The notes under the pieces are model-generated. The model made no database searches, was not told where the DNA came from, and saw nothing but the letters and a program-made list of their open reading frames with translations. Source: CAZODA01 sp964578485 (GTDB lineage Bacteria > Bacteroidota > Bacteroidia > Bacteroidales > Marinilabiliaceae). From it: a stretch of 33,758 nt of DNA. Positions 1 through 8,223 of this stretch are shown piece by piece. The DNA is taken from the NCBI GenBank assembly GCA_964578485.1, contig CAZODA010000033.1, positions 1 to 33,758 of the forward strand, given 5' to 3'. Position numbers and translations under genes: made by a program. Numbering within the stretch: the first letter of the stretch is position 1; every line of letters starts with the position of its first letter.

Positions 1-72
1 TCTCCAAAAGCTTACCAGAACAGAAAAATATAAATTAACAAAGTAATTATTAGCTAAAATCTATCCCTTTGC

Positions 73-648
73 CTATACCATACCGGAAAATCCCATAAAG
101 GCTAAAGCCATTATGCCTGCAACAACCAAAGCTATAGGGGCACCTTTCATTCTTTCAGGAATATGCATCAGATCAAGCTGTTCTCTTATGCACGAAAAAG
201 AAATTAAAGCAACCCCATATCCAATTGCCGTGGCAAGTGAAAATACTACAGCTTCAACAATATTATAGTCAAGACCTACCGACATTATGGCTACACCAAG
301 GATGGCACAGTTTGTAGAAATTAATGGTAAAAAAACACCCAAGGCCTGAAAAAGTGGAGGGCTGACTTTCTTCAAAACAATTTCAACCAATTGCACTAAG
401 GCAGAAATCACCAAAATAAAAGTTATGGTTTGAAGAAATAAAAGGTTGAAGGGAAGCAATATAAAATTGTTAATAAAAAAGGTGAAAATCGTAGAAATTA
501 CCATAACAAAGGCAACTGCACCCGTCATTCCAATTCCTGTGGAAACACGTTTTGAAACACCTAAAAAAGGACATATACCTAAAAACTGTGCCAACACAAT
601 ATTGTTGACAAAAACAGCTCCAATAATAATTAAGAAATAACTTGTCAT
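73..648 (-). CDS. rnfA: Rnf complex membrane subunit RnfA
   Basis: RnfA (191 residues) is an integral membrane subunit of the Rnf ferredoxin:NAD+ oxidoreductase, which couples electron transfer from reduced ferredoxin to NAD+ with ion export. The protein is almost entirely hydrophobic, with about six membrane spans. The conserved motif GICPFLGVSK carries C26, and a second conserved cysteine lies in STNCAILG (C114). In the related Nqr complex the equivalent cysteines, together with those of the sister subunit, hold an iron centre in the membrane; that role here is inferred from the family. It is the last gene of rseC-rnfBCDGEA; its ATG lies 7 bases after the rnfE stop with no strong ribosome binding site, which suggests translational coupling. 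Length is normal for the family. Confidence 0.95.
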   Translation of the reverse strand: MTSYFLIIIGAVFVNNIVLAQFLGICPFLGVSKRVSTGIGMTGAVAFVMVISTIFTFFINNFILLPFNLLFLQTITFILVISALVQLVEIVLKKVSPPLFQALGVFLPLISTNCAILGVAIMSVGLDYNIVEAVVFSLATAIGYGVALISFSCIREQLDLMHIPERMKGAPIALVVAGIMALAFMGFSGMV

Positions 649-655
649 AATATAT

Positions 656-1234
656 CTATTTTACTTTGTTAAGTAAGGCTATCATATAGCCAAGTCCAAT
701 AAAAGCTCCGGGGGCCAAAACAAAAACCAGCATTCCATAATCTCCCGGGAAAACAGCTATTCCAAAAAGCTCTCCACTACCTAAAAATTCACGAACAGCA
801 CCCAACATTGTTAAGGCCAGCGAAAAACCAAGCCCCATTCCCAATCCGTCAATAGCAGATGAAAACAAAGTGTTTTTAGAAGCAAAGGCTTCGGCCCTTC
901 CTAAAACAATACAGTTTACAACAATCAAAGGAATGAAAAGACCAAGGGCATCAAATAACACAGGGACATAGGCCTGCATAAGCATTTCAACAATAGTAAC
1001 AAAAGTAGCTATGACTACTATAAAAGAAGGAATACGAACCTGGTCGGGAATCACTCCTTTTATAAGAGACACTACAATATTAGCCATTACTAAAACGAAA
1101 GTAGTTGCCAGCCCCATCCCTAAGCCATTAACAGCTGAAGAGGTAACACCAAGTGTAGGACATAAACCCAGTAAAAGAACAAATACCGGGTTCTCTTTAA
1201 AAAAACCTTTTGAAAAATTATTCCATTGATTCAT
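656..1234 (-). CDS. rnfE: Rnf complex membrane subunit RnfE
   Basis: RnfE (192 residues) is the paralogue and partner of RnfA, with about six membrane spans. The motif LLGLCPTLGV holds C25 and VVNCIVLGRAEAF holds C108, the same pair of conserved cysteines as in RnfA. The reading frame is open further upstream, to 1288, but I chose ATG 1234. It gives the canonical N-terminus MNQWNNFSKGFFKENPVF and has a strong Shine-Dalgarno (AAGGAGGAAAG) just upstream, around 1240-1250. With this start the gene overlaps the end of rnfG by 17 bases. It belongs to the rnf operon and acts in the cytoplasmic membrane. Confidence 0.95.
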   Translation of the reverse strand: MNQWNNFSKGFFKENPVFVLLLGLCPTLGVTSSAVNGLGMGLATTFVLVMANIVVSLIKGVIPDQVRIPSFIVVIATFVTIVEMLMQAYVPVLFDALGLFIPLIVVNCIVLGRAEAFASKNTLFSSAIDGLGMGLGFSLALTMLGAVREFLGSGELFGIAVFPGDYGMLVFVLAPGAFIGLGYMIALLNKVK

Positions 1235-1949
1235 CTTGCTTTCCTCCTTCTTGATCATTATTTTGAATAGTAGCTGAACTGGATGCATCAGCTTTTTGGG
1301 TATAAGTAGTATAAGCTACTTCAATTGCATGTAAAAAAGCCCTGGTAGTAATAGTTGCAGCAGTAATAGCATCAACATCTCCACCATCCTGCTTAGCTAA
1401 TAATTTTGAGCTTCCCGGGTTTTTACCAATAATACTTGCATTATCTTCACCATCTGTTAAAGTGATACCAAATAGGGAGTCAAAGAAGCGGCGCAAACGC
1501 GAAGCTTCCTTATCACTATCTTCATCTCCGGAGGATTTAAACCAATCGTGCATTTTTGTTCCTAATCCGGGCGTTTCACGATGTTCCAAAATTTCATAAT
1601 TCAAAATTGTCCCATCAGGCGTCATCCCAACCATAACTTTAATCTCTCCGTTAAAGCCACGGTTAGACATAGTTTCAACAGCTACTCCAATCAATTCCCC
1701 GTCCATTTTGGCAGGAAAAACTTTTAACTCAAAGCCTTCCGACGATTCAAGTGTAAACATCTCAGAGGCAGGATCATTATCAAAACCGGGAACAACAAGT
1801 TCAACAGCTTCTTTTTGTCGGGAAAGTGATGCTTCATAAATCGAGTCGGCTGTCAACTGATATATAAAACCCAATGATCCCCCTGCTATAAAGGTGATCA
1901 GCAACAATGTAAGCACCATATTTGATAATGTTGATGCGCGTTTGTTCAT
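1218..1949 (-). CDS. rnfG: Rnf complex FMN-binding subunit RnfG
   Basis: RnfG (243 residues) is a membrane-anchored, extracytoplasmic flavoprotein subunit. One N-terminal membrane span (about residues 9-30) is followed by an FMN-binding domain. The covalent FMN site is expected in the flavinylation motif Dxx(S/T)GAT. Here it reads DAITAATITT (about 193-202), with Ala in place of the usual Gly, and T199 is the likely attachment residue. ApbE-type flavin transferase, which would attach the FMN, is not encoded in the window. There is an acidic insert (GDEDSDKEAS, about 141-150) and a polar Gln/Asp/Ser-rich tail of about 25 residues that may be lineage-specific. The gene follows rnfD by 20 bases and overlaps rnfE. 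Confidence 0.93.
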   Translation of the reverse strand: MNKRASTLSNMVLTLLLITFIAGGSLGFIYQLTADSIYEASLSRQKEAVELVVPGFDNDPASEMFTLESSEGFELKVFPAKMDGELIGVAVETMSNRGFNGEIKVMVGMTPDGTILNYEILEHRETPGLGTKMHDWFKSSGDEDSDKEASRLRRFFDSLFGITLTDGEDNASIIGKNPGSSKLLAKQDGGDVDAITAATITTRAFLHAIEVAYTTYTQKADASSSATIQNNDQEGGKQDESME

Positions 1950-1969
1950 GAATGATTTATTTTAATATT

Positions 1970-2974
1970 TTATATATTTACAGTTTTCACTTTCTCCCCA
2001 AACCTTTTGGGTTTGATATATTTATCTATTAAAGGAGTGAAACCGTTCATAATAAGTATTGCAAAAGAAACACCCTCAGGATATACTCCCCATATACGAA
2101 TTGTCACTGTAATAACACCAATGCCTATTCCATATATAAGCATACCTTTTGCCGACATGGGCGAACTGGAATAATCGGTTGCCATAAAAATTGCCCCAAG
2201 CAAAAGTCCTCCACTTAAAACATGAAACATGGGTGCAGCATAAATTTCAGGATCGATAAAATGCAGTATGCCGGTAAATGCAATTACAGAACCAATTACT
2301 GCAAAGGGGATATGCCAAGTAATAATCTTTCGCCACAGCATAAAAACAAGACCTATAATCAGAGCCAATGCTGCGACTTCTCCGGCAGAACCACCAATTG
2401 CACCAAGCAACATATCCATGTATGAAGGAAGATCAGCCATGATTTCAGTCAAGGGTCTGCCACTTGCAAGTCCTCCTTTCATTATTTCAAGAGGAGTTGC
2501 CCCGGTGGCAGCATCAAGATAATGCATACGTGAAACAATAGGTTCGGGCCAGCTGGTCATTTGTGTGGGATAAGATATTAACAAAAAAACACGACCGACC
2601 AATGCAGGATTAAAGGGATTCTGTCCGAGGCCTCCAAAAGTCATTTTACCTATTCCAATGGCAACAAGTGCTCCAACAATAATGAGCATTAGCGGGATAT
2701 TTGTTGGCAGGTTAAAAGCTAATAGCAAACCTGTAACAATTGCAGAACCATCTGAAATGGTAGTAGGCTTTTTCAAAAGGAATTTTTGTATAAAGTGTTC
2801 GAATAAAACACATGCCAATACAGAGCTTACAGTCACAACAAGTGCTCCAATTCCAAAAAACCAAAAAGAAGCCAATAATGCAGGAATTAAGGCAATTATT
2901 ACTCCATACATATTTTTTTTCACAGAATCACCACTGTGAACATGAGGGGAAGGTGATACAATTAATCGATTCAT
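1970..2974 (-). CDS. rnfD: Rnf complex membrane FMN subunit RnfD
   Basis: RnfD (334 residues, normal length) is a polytopic membrane subunit with covalently bound FMN. The flavinylation motif DAATGATPLE (154-163) matches Dxx(S/T)GAT exactly, making T160 the predicted FMN-threonine. The conserved segment DGSAIVTGLLLAFNLP (about 75-90) and the QNPFNPALVGR motif (about 118-128) are typical of the RnfD/NqrB family. Many hydrophobic segments are visible. It sits 41 bases after rnfC and 20 bases before rnfG in the operon, matching the usual B-C-D-G-E-A order. Confidence 0.95.
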   Translation of the reverse strand: MNRLIVSPSPHVHSGDSVKKNMYGVIIALIPALLASFWFFGIGALVVTVSSVLACVLFEHFIQKFLLKKPTTISDGSAIVTGLLLAFNLPTNIPLMLIIVGALVAIGIGKMTFGGLGQNPFNPALVGRVFLLISYPTQMTSWPEPIVSRMHYLDAATGATPLEIMKGGLASGRPLTEIMADLPSYMDMLLGAIGGSAGEVAALALIIGLVFMLWRKIITWHIPFAVIGSVIAFTGILHFIDPEIYAAPMFHVLSGGLLLGAIFMATDYSSSPMSAKGMLIYGIGIGVITVTIRIWGVYPEGVSFAILIMNGFTPLIDKYIKPKRFGEKVKTVNI

Positions 2975-3015
2975 ATAAATTAAATATCAATTTATCTGTT
3001 AAGCTTAGGATATTG

Positions 3016-4347
3016 TTATTTTTTTCGATTCCTGATAATTTGTCCAACTTTTCCTTTTCCAAAACGAATATAATCAAGTATAGGACGATATGACGGACAA
3101 ATATAACTACAGGATCCGCATTCGATACAATCCAAAATTTTCTCTTCTTCAGCTCTCTCCCATTCTTCCTTTTCAGAAAGAGTCATAAGTAAATATGGTG
3201 ACAAGCCCATGGGACAAACTGAAACACATTTGCCACAACGGATGCAATAATCAGCCTCTTGTCGTGAAGCAACTTTTTTGGGAATAATTAAAATACCCGA
3301 AGTACCTTTAGTTATGGAAACATCAATTGATGATAGAGCTTTTCCCATCATAGGACCACCGGCTACAACCTTTCCGGTATCGGCGGGTAATCCTCCAGCA
3401 GCCTCAATTAAAGCAGATACAGGAGTCCCAATTCTTACAAGATAATTTCCCGGATTCTTTACCGTTAAGCCCGTAAGAGTAACGATCCGTTCAATAAGGG
3501 GCTTGTTTTTTTGAACAGCTTCATATACAGCAAAGACAGTTCCAACATTATGAACAATGGCACCAACTTCAACAGGCAATTTCCCCGATGGAACCTGTCG
3601 GCCGATTAAAGCATCAATTAATTGCTTTTCCCCACCCTGAGGATACATAACCTTAAGAGCCTCAACAGAAATTCCTTCAATATCAGCAAGTAAGCCTGTC
3701 ATCGCTTGAATTGCATCTTTTTTATTGTTTTCAATACCAATAATAGCTTTACTTACATTTAAAGCTCTCATTAACAATTGAATACCAACAACAAGTTCCC
3801 TCCCCTTTTCAAGCATTAAACGATGATCACTCGTTAAAAAAGGCTCACATTCAACACCATTTATAATAAGAATATCACATTTCTTTCCTACAGGGGGCGT
3901 AAGTTTAACATGTGAAGGGAAAGTTGCCCCTCCAAGTCCAACAACCCCGGCACTACTAACGCGTTGAATAATTTCTTCAGAAGAAAGAGTAATCTCTGAA
4001 TTCAAATCTGAAGAACGATCAATACCGGGCTCCCAATCATCTCCTTCAGTCTTTATTATAACAGCATCTCGTCTAAAACCGGAAATATCAGGAACCTTAT
4101 CTATCCTAACAACCTTTCCTGATACGGACGAATGAATATTGGAAGAAACAAAACCCGAAGATTGAGCAATAATCTGACCTACTTTTACTTCATCGCCTCT
4201 TTTAACAACAGGCTTGGCAGGTACACCTATATGCTGATCCAAAGGAATTGCTACCTCATCAGGAACAGCCAATACTTCAACTGCTCCCTTGGCACTAAAT
4301 TTATGATCGGCAGGATGAACACCACCTATTGAAAATGTTTTTAACAC
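3016..4347 (-). CDS. rnfC: Rnf complex NADH-binding iron-sulfur subunit RnfC
   Basis: RnfC (443 residues) is the peripheral subunit that binds NAD(H) and FMN on the cytoplasmic side. An N-terminal biotin-lipoyl-like segment (HIGVPAKPVVKRGDEVKVGQ) precedes a Nqo1-like flavin/NADH domain containing VGLGGATFPSHVKL. Two 4Fe-4S motifs lie near the C-terminus: CIRCGKCVSVCP (from about residue 368) and CIECGSCSYICP (from about 407). This is the short form of RnfC, without the long repetitive C-terminal extension seen in some Proteobacteria. It is separated from rnfB by 145 bases, the largest gap inside the operon. Confidence 0.95.
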   Translation of the reverse strand: MLKTFSIGGVHPADHKFSAKGAVEVLAVPDEVAIPLDQHIGVPAKPVVKRGDEVKVGQIIAQSSGFVSSNIHSSVSGKVVRIDKVPDISGFRRDAVIIKTEGDDWEPGIDRSSDLNSEITLSSEEIIQRVSSAGVVGLGGATFPSHVKLTPPVGKKCDILIINGVECEPFLTSDHRLMLEKGRELVVGIQLLMRALNVSKAIIGIENNKKDAIQAMTGLLADIEGISVEALKVMYPQGGEKQLIDALIGRQVPSGKLPVEVGAIVHNVGTVFAVYEAVQKNKPLIERIVTLTGLTVKNPGNYLVRIGTPVSALIEAAGGLPADTGKVVAGGPMMGKALSSIDVSITKGTSGILIIPKKVASRQEADYCIRCGKCVSVCPMGLSPYLLMTLSEKEEWERAEEEKILDCIECGSCSYICPSYRPILDYIRFGKGKVGQIIRNRKK

Positions 4348-4492
4348 AATGATCCCTCCCTATAATATTAAACCATGATCTAAGAATGATTCACTAATTA
4401 TTTATGCTAATCTGTTTTTTTGCATCTTATCATTCCGTTAAATACAACGAGATGCTACATTTAACCGGATTGTAAAAGCTTAATTTTTAAAT
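4348..4492 (-). other. rnfB-rnfC spacer with a small inverted repeat
   Basis: This 145-base spacer lies inside an otherwise tightly packed operon. It contains an inverted repeat, GCATCT at 4422-4427 and AGATGC at 4450-4455, with a 22-base loop. The repeat is not followed by a T run in the direction of transcription, so it does not look like a terminator. It could be an RNA-processing or stability element that adjusts rnfB relative to the other subunits, or chance. Confidence 0.25.
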
Positions 4493-5359
4493 TTATACTA
4501 CCGGTGATTCTTCAACTTCCTCTACTTTAATCTTAGGTTTGGGTGGAGGAAAATTGATTTCAAGAATACTTTTGGTCGGACAAACAGGTACGCACTTACG
4601 ACAAAGCTTACACTTGTCATAATCAATATAGGCCAGATTATTCTCCATAACAATGGCATCATGAGGACATACCTGAAAACATTTGGAACAACCAATACAA
4701 GCAACTGTACAGGCTCTACGGGCTACGGCACCCTTATCCTCATTAACACAGCTGACAAAAATCCTACGACTTCTGGGCCCTTTTTTCCGCAATTCAATAA
4801 TATCTTTTGGACAAGCATCCACACAGGCACCACAAGAAGTACAATTCTCCTCTATTATGACAGGAAGCCCAGTTTGTTCATCCATATACATTGCATCAAA
4901 TTTGCAGGAAACAACACAATCACCCAAACCAATACAACCAAAGGAACAACCCGTTTCACCACCATATAAAGCCGATACTACAGCACATGAGGAAGCACCC
5001 TGATATTCATTAAGCTTGGGTGCATGTTCGCAAGTACCATTACACCTTACAACAGCTACCATAGGGGCAGCCTGCCCGGCTTCCTTGCCTAAAAAAGCTG
5101 CAATCTGTGCCATTGTTTCAACCCCACCAACAGGGCAATTCATTGAAGAAATATCATCAGCTTTAACAAGTGCTTCAGCAAAAGCACGGCAACCGGGATA
5201 ACCACATCCCCCACAGTTAGTCGCAGGCAATAAAGCTTCAACCTCATCAATGCGCTCGTCTTCAAATACCCGGAACTTCTTAGATGCCGCAAAAAGCATT
5301 ACCGCTGAAACAACACCTAAACCGGCCAATATTACAATTGTTATTAAAATTACGCTCAT
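4493..5359 (-). CDS. rnfB: Rnf complex ferredoxin subunit RnfB (long form)
   Basis: RnfB (288 residues) takes electrons from reduced ferredoxin. A single N-terminal membrane anchor (about 4-26) precedes the RnfB-type 4Fe-4S domain with C49, C52, C57 and C75 (CGGCGYPGC, then NCPVGG). Further cysteines follow: C106/C110/C125 and C138/C142/C148/C152. Ferredoxin motifs start at C173 (CTSCGACVDAC), C221 (CIGCSKCFQVC) and C250 (CKLCRKCVPVC). This is the long, multi-cluster form found in Bacteroidota and Firmicutes, not the roughly 190-residue proteobacterial RsxB. The ATG overlaps the rseC stop in an ATGA arrangement, so the two genes are translationally coupled. Confidence 0.95.
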   Translation of the reverse strand: MSVILITIVILAGLGVVSAVMLFAASKKFRVFEDERIDEVEALLPATNCGGCGYPGCRAFAEALVKADDISSMNCPVGGVETMAQIAAFLGKEAGQAAPMVAVVRCNGTCEHAPKLNEYQGASSCAVVSALYGGETGCSFGCIGLGDCVVSCKFDAMYMDEQTGLPVIIEENCTSCGACVDACPKDIIELRKKGPRSRRIFVSCVNEDKGAVARRACTVACIGCSKCFQVCPHDAIVMENNLAYIDYDKCKLCRKCVPVCPTKSILEINFPPPKPKIKVEEVEESPVV

Positions 5360-5778
5360 GATAGTGATTCGTTTTTAGTTTTTATCGTGAACGAAAAAGT
5401 CTTTTCAAACAACTTTTCATACATTCTGATTATAAAAAAATAAGGGACCAAAACCGTTATAGACAATAAGGCTGAAATCCCCTCATTTCCGGTAAAAGCA
5501 TAAGTAATAATAAGAACAGCCAAAACCAATAACAAAGGTAAAATATAAGCAAGCCAAACTGCTTTCATCCCTTGAGTACTACTCCCAACAACCTTTACCT
5601 GATCACCGGCTTTATATGAACCGGAAGAATATATATCAATTTCTTTTTCCTTTGAGCCCGCCATAATACAAGCCCCCCTGGCATGACAAGACGAACATGC
5701 AGATTCACTTATGATCTTAACCCTTATATGATCACCACAAACCTGCTCTACAATACCATCATGTTCAATTTTCTTCAT
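5356..5778 (-). CDS. rseC: RseC/SoxR-reducing-system family membrane protein
   Basis: This 140-residue protein matches the RseC family (positive regulator of sigma E / SoxR reduction). It has an N-terminal soluble domain with C14 and a CxxCxxxxxC cluster (C28, C31, C37), followed by two membrane spans (about 73-92 and 99-117). RseC-type genes lead rnf operons in many Bacteroidota, and this one shares an ATGA overlap with rnfB. A role in assembly or redox control of the Rnf complex is inferred from this context; the family's biochemical function is poorly defined. It is the first gene of the operon. Confidence 0.85.
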   Translation of the reverse strand: MKKIEHDGIVEQVCGDHIRVKIISESACSSCHARGACIMAGSKEKEIDIYSSGSYKAGDQVKVVGSSTQGMKAVWLAYILPLLLVLAVLIITYAFTGNEGISALLSITVLVPYFFIIRMYEKLFEKTFSFTIKTKNESLS

Positions 5779-5811
5779 AATTTACCATGAATTTGTTTTG
5801 CCAATCAATAA

Positions 5812-5819
5812 CAAAAGTA
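5812..5819 (-). promoter_or_regulatory. Bacteroidota -7 box upstream of rseC-rnf
   Basis: Read on the minus strand this is TACTTTTG, an exact match to the Bacteroidota -7 consensus TAnnTTTG. It would give a leader of about 30 bases before the rseC ATG at 5778. I found no convincing TTTG at the -33 position, so the call rests on the -7 box and its position at the operon head. Confidence 0.45.
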
Positions 5820-5912
5820 TAGAATATGAACGAATTTTAATCGTAAAATCGTCATTCTTAAGTAGTTTTTGTTTAGAATAAATAAAAATAAGAGGCAACT
5901 TTTGTATGCTTT

Positions 5913-5956
5913 ACATTGAATTAAAGCAGCTTATATTGCAATGTAGAGATTACAAT
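5913..5956 (-). terminator. Possible hairpin region downstream of recG
   Basis: Two overlapping imperfect inverted repeats lie 30-75 bases after the recG stop. One joins ACATTG (5913-5918) with CAATGT (5939-5944). The other can form an 8-bp stem with one G-U pair (ATTGTAAT...ATTGCAAT, about 5935-5956) in recG-sense RNA. No clear U tract follows, so termination is only a guess. The two structures are mutually exclusive. Confidence 0.25.
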
Positions 5957-5988
5957 ACAAGTCATTTTATGTAAAATTTAATTGTAAT

Positions 5989-8088
5989 TTAACTTATCAT
6001 CCCCCAATTAATTTTTCTTTGCGCAAGTTTTTCCAACCTTCGATTTAGTATCTGATTAAGCGGCTTTTCCAATAAAGGGTCATCTTCAAGAATTTCTTCA
6101 GCTACTTTTCGTCCTAATTGCAAAATTCGGCTATCACGAGTTAAATTTGAAATTTTCAGCTCAAAGGGCAATCCTGATTGTTGTGTCCCTTCCAAATCAC
6201 CGGGACCGCGTATTTTCATATCTGCTTCAGCTATTTCAAAACCATCAGTTGTCAAAGTCATAATTTCCATTCTTTTTCTGCTTTCTTCAGCTAATTTATA
6301 AGAAGTCATCAAGATACAATAACTTTGTTCGGCTCCTCTGCCAACACGCCCACGTAACTGATGAAGCTGTGATAAGCCAAATCTTTCGGCACTTTCTATT
6401 ATCATAACTGAAGCATTGGGTATATTAACTCCAACTTCAATAACGGTAGTAGCAACCATTATTTGGGCTTCTCCTGAGGCAAAAATTTGCATAGCTTCAT
6501 CTTTTTCTGCAGGTTTCATTCGGCCATGAACCATAACCACTTTACAATCCGGAAATGATTGCTCCATATATTCATGTCCTTCTGTAAGATTTTTAAAATC
6601 CATTTTTTCCGACTCTTCAATAAGGGGATATACAACATAAATTTGCCTGCCTTTTTGTATTTCTTGTCTAATGAAGCGATTAAGCTCATTACGACGATTA
6701 TGAAAATAATGAAGAGTCTGAACAGGTTTACGACCGGGAGGTAATTCGTCAATAACCGAAACATCCAAATCACCATAAACAGTCATTGCAAGCGTTCTGG
6801 GAATAGGCGTTGCAGTCATTACTAATACATGTGGCGGATTCAAATTTTTCTTCCACAATCTGGCTCTTTGTTCCACGCCAAATCTATGCTGCTCATCTAT
6901 AATAACCAATCCCAGATTATTAAAAACTACATTCTCTTCAATTAGTGCATGAGTTCCAATTAATATTTGCAAACTGCCATCTCGTAAAGTTTCATCAATT
7001 TTTATTCGTTCCGACTTCTTAGTGGATCCTGTTAATAAATTTAAATTTACATCCAATGCCGCGAGTTGCTCAGATAGAGTGGCAAAATGCTGAATTGCCA
7101 ATATTTCAGTTGGAGCCATAAGACAGGCTTGATAATTATTGTCAAGGGCAATCAACATGATCATCAAAGCTACGAGAGTTTTTCCACTTCCTACATCTCC
7201 CTGCAACAAACGATTCATTTGTTTGCCACTACCCATGTCATTACGCATTTCACGAATTACACGCTTCTGAGCATTTGTGAGTTCAAAAGGGAGATGTTCT
7301 TTATAAAAAGTATTTAAGTAGCCTCCTACCTTAGTGAAATTATGACCTTTTATTTTATATAATCTCTTATTTTTTAATCTTAATATATTTAACTGAATAT
7401 AAAACAGCTCTTCAAAAATTAAACGAAAACGAGCTTTCTTAAGTTGTTCATATCCGGGAGGAAAATGAATGATGCGTAAGGCATCATCCAAGATCATTAA
7501 GTTGTACTTTTCAATTAACCATGAGGGTAAAGTCTCCGAAATCTTTGCCGTAACACTTTGCAATAAAGTAAACATCAATTTTTGAATAGCTTTCGAATTC
7601 AAATAACTTTTCTTCAGCTTTTCAGAAGTATTATAATAAGGATGTAAACCTGAGTATTGTTTTACTTTTGCTTCGTCATAGCGCAGCATTTCAGGATGTG
7701 CAATATTAATAGTACGATTAAATACCGTAGGCTTACCAAAAACAATATAGGTGTAATCTTTATTAATACTTCCTTTCACAAATTGCAAGCCTTTAAACCA
7801 TACCAGATCAATGCTACCCGTACCATCAGTGAATCTTGCAATCATACGTCTTTTACGACCTTCACCAATAGAATGCAAAGAAACAACTTTACCTTTTAGC
7901 TGAATATATTGCATGGAAGGATCAATTTCGCGAATACTGTAAATACGACTTCTATCAATATATTTATATGGGAAATAATAAATCAGGTCTTCGTAGGAAA
8001 AAACACGCAGCTCTTCTTTTAATAAGGCAGCACGCTTTGGCCCAACCCCCTGAAGGTACATAATATTTAAATTAGCTAATTCTGACAT
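5989..8088 (-). CDS. recG: ATP-dependent DNA helicase RecG
   Basis: RecG (699 residues) is a double-strand DNA translocase that remodels stalled replication forks and Holliday junctions. The N-terminal wedge/OB domain includes the helix-hairpin-helix-like YLQGVGPKRAALLK at about 11-24. The helicase core has Walker A GDVGSGKT (297-304), DEQH box with HRFG (398-404), motif III TATPIPRT and motif VI QLRGRVGRG. The C-terminus has the usual RecG helical extension. Length is typical. A -7 box (TATTTTTG) lies only 8 bases before the ATG, which would make the mRNA nearly leaderless. It is divergent from the methyltransferase gene. Confidence 0.97.
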   Translation of the reverse strand: MSELANLNIMYLQGVGPKRAALLKEELRVFSYEDLIYYFPYKYIDRSRIYSIREIDPSMQYIQLKGKVVSLHSIGEGRKRRMIARFTDGTGSIDLVWFKGLQFVKGSINKDYTYIVFGKPTVFNRTINIAHPEMLRYDEAKVKQYSGLHPYYNTSEKLKKSYLNSKAIQKLMFTLLQSVTAKISETLPSWLIEKYNLMILDDALRIIHFPPGYEQLKKARFRLIFEELFYIQLNILRLKNKRLYKIKGHNFTKVGGYLNTFYKEHLPFELTNAQKRVIREMRNDMGSGKQMNRLLQGDVGSGKTLVALMIMLIALDNNYQACLMAPTEILAIQHFATLSEQLAALDVNLNLLTGSTKKSERIKIDETLRDGSLQILIGTHALIEENVVFNNLGLVIIDEQHRFGVEQRARLWKKNLNPPHVLVMTATPIPRTLAMTVYGDLDVSVIDELPPGRKPVQTLHYFHNRRNELNRFIRQEIQKGRQIYVVYPLIEESEKMDFKNLTEGHEYMEQSFPDCKVVMVHGRMKPAEKDEAMQIFASGEAQIMVATTVIEVGVNIPNASVMIIESAERFGLSQLHQLRGRVGRGAEQSYCILMTSYKLAEESRKRMEIMTLTTDGFEIAEADMKIRGPGDLEGTQQSGLPFELKISNLTRDSRILQLGRKVAEEILEDDPLLEKPLNQILNRRLEKLAQRKINWGMIS

Positions 8089-8096
8089 GTAGAACT

Positions 8097-8128
8097 CAAA
8101 AATAAGGTAAAGGATTTACTGATGCAAG
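8097..8128 (-). promoter_or_regulatory. Putative recG promoter
   Basis: On the minus strand, TATTTTTG at 8097-8104 matches TAnnTTTG exactly. CTTG at 8125-8128 lies 20 bases upstream in the -33 position (consensus TTTG, 19-21 bases). The predicted start of transcription falls within a few bases of the recG ATG at 8088. Confidence 0.4.
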
Positions 8129-8173
8129 ATAAAGTTCTAAAGATTCTATGAAAAGAAATACTAAAAAGATGCC

Positions 8174-8205
8174 TGTTATTACTTTCAACTTTATAATTAT
8201 CTTTG
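8174..8205 (+). promoter_or_regulatory. Putative methyltransferase promoter
   Basis: TATCTTTG at 8198-8205 is an exact match to the Bacteroidota -7 box. TGTT at 8174-8177, 20 bases upstream, is a weak -33 element. The -7 box covers the TTG codon at 8203, so that codon cannot be the translation start if this promoter is used. This favours the GTG at 8224. Confidence 0.4.
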
Positions 8206-8223
8206 AAAGAAAAAATCATAATT

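Noticed and set aside
1235..1288. Upstream extension of rnfE to the start at 1288
   Set aside because: The extra 18 residues (MHPVQLLFKIMIKKEESK) lie within rnfG coding sequence, are not RnfE-like, and ATG 1234 has a much better ribosome binding site.
4661..5003. Two overlapping open frames of about 100 codons on the plus strand opposite rnfB
   Set aside because: They are low-complexity Thr/Ser/Pro-rich translations of the complement of cysteine-rich ferredoxin codons. rnfB is unmistakable on the other strand.
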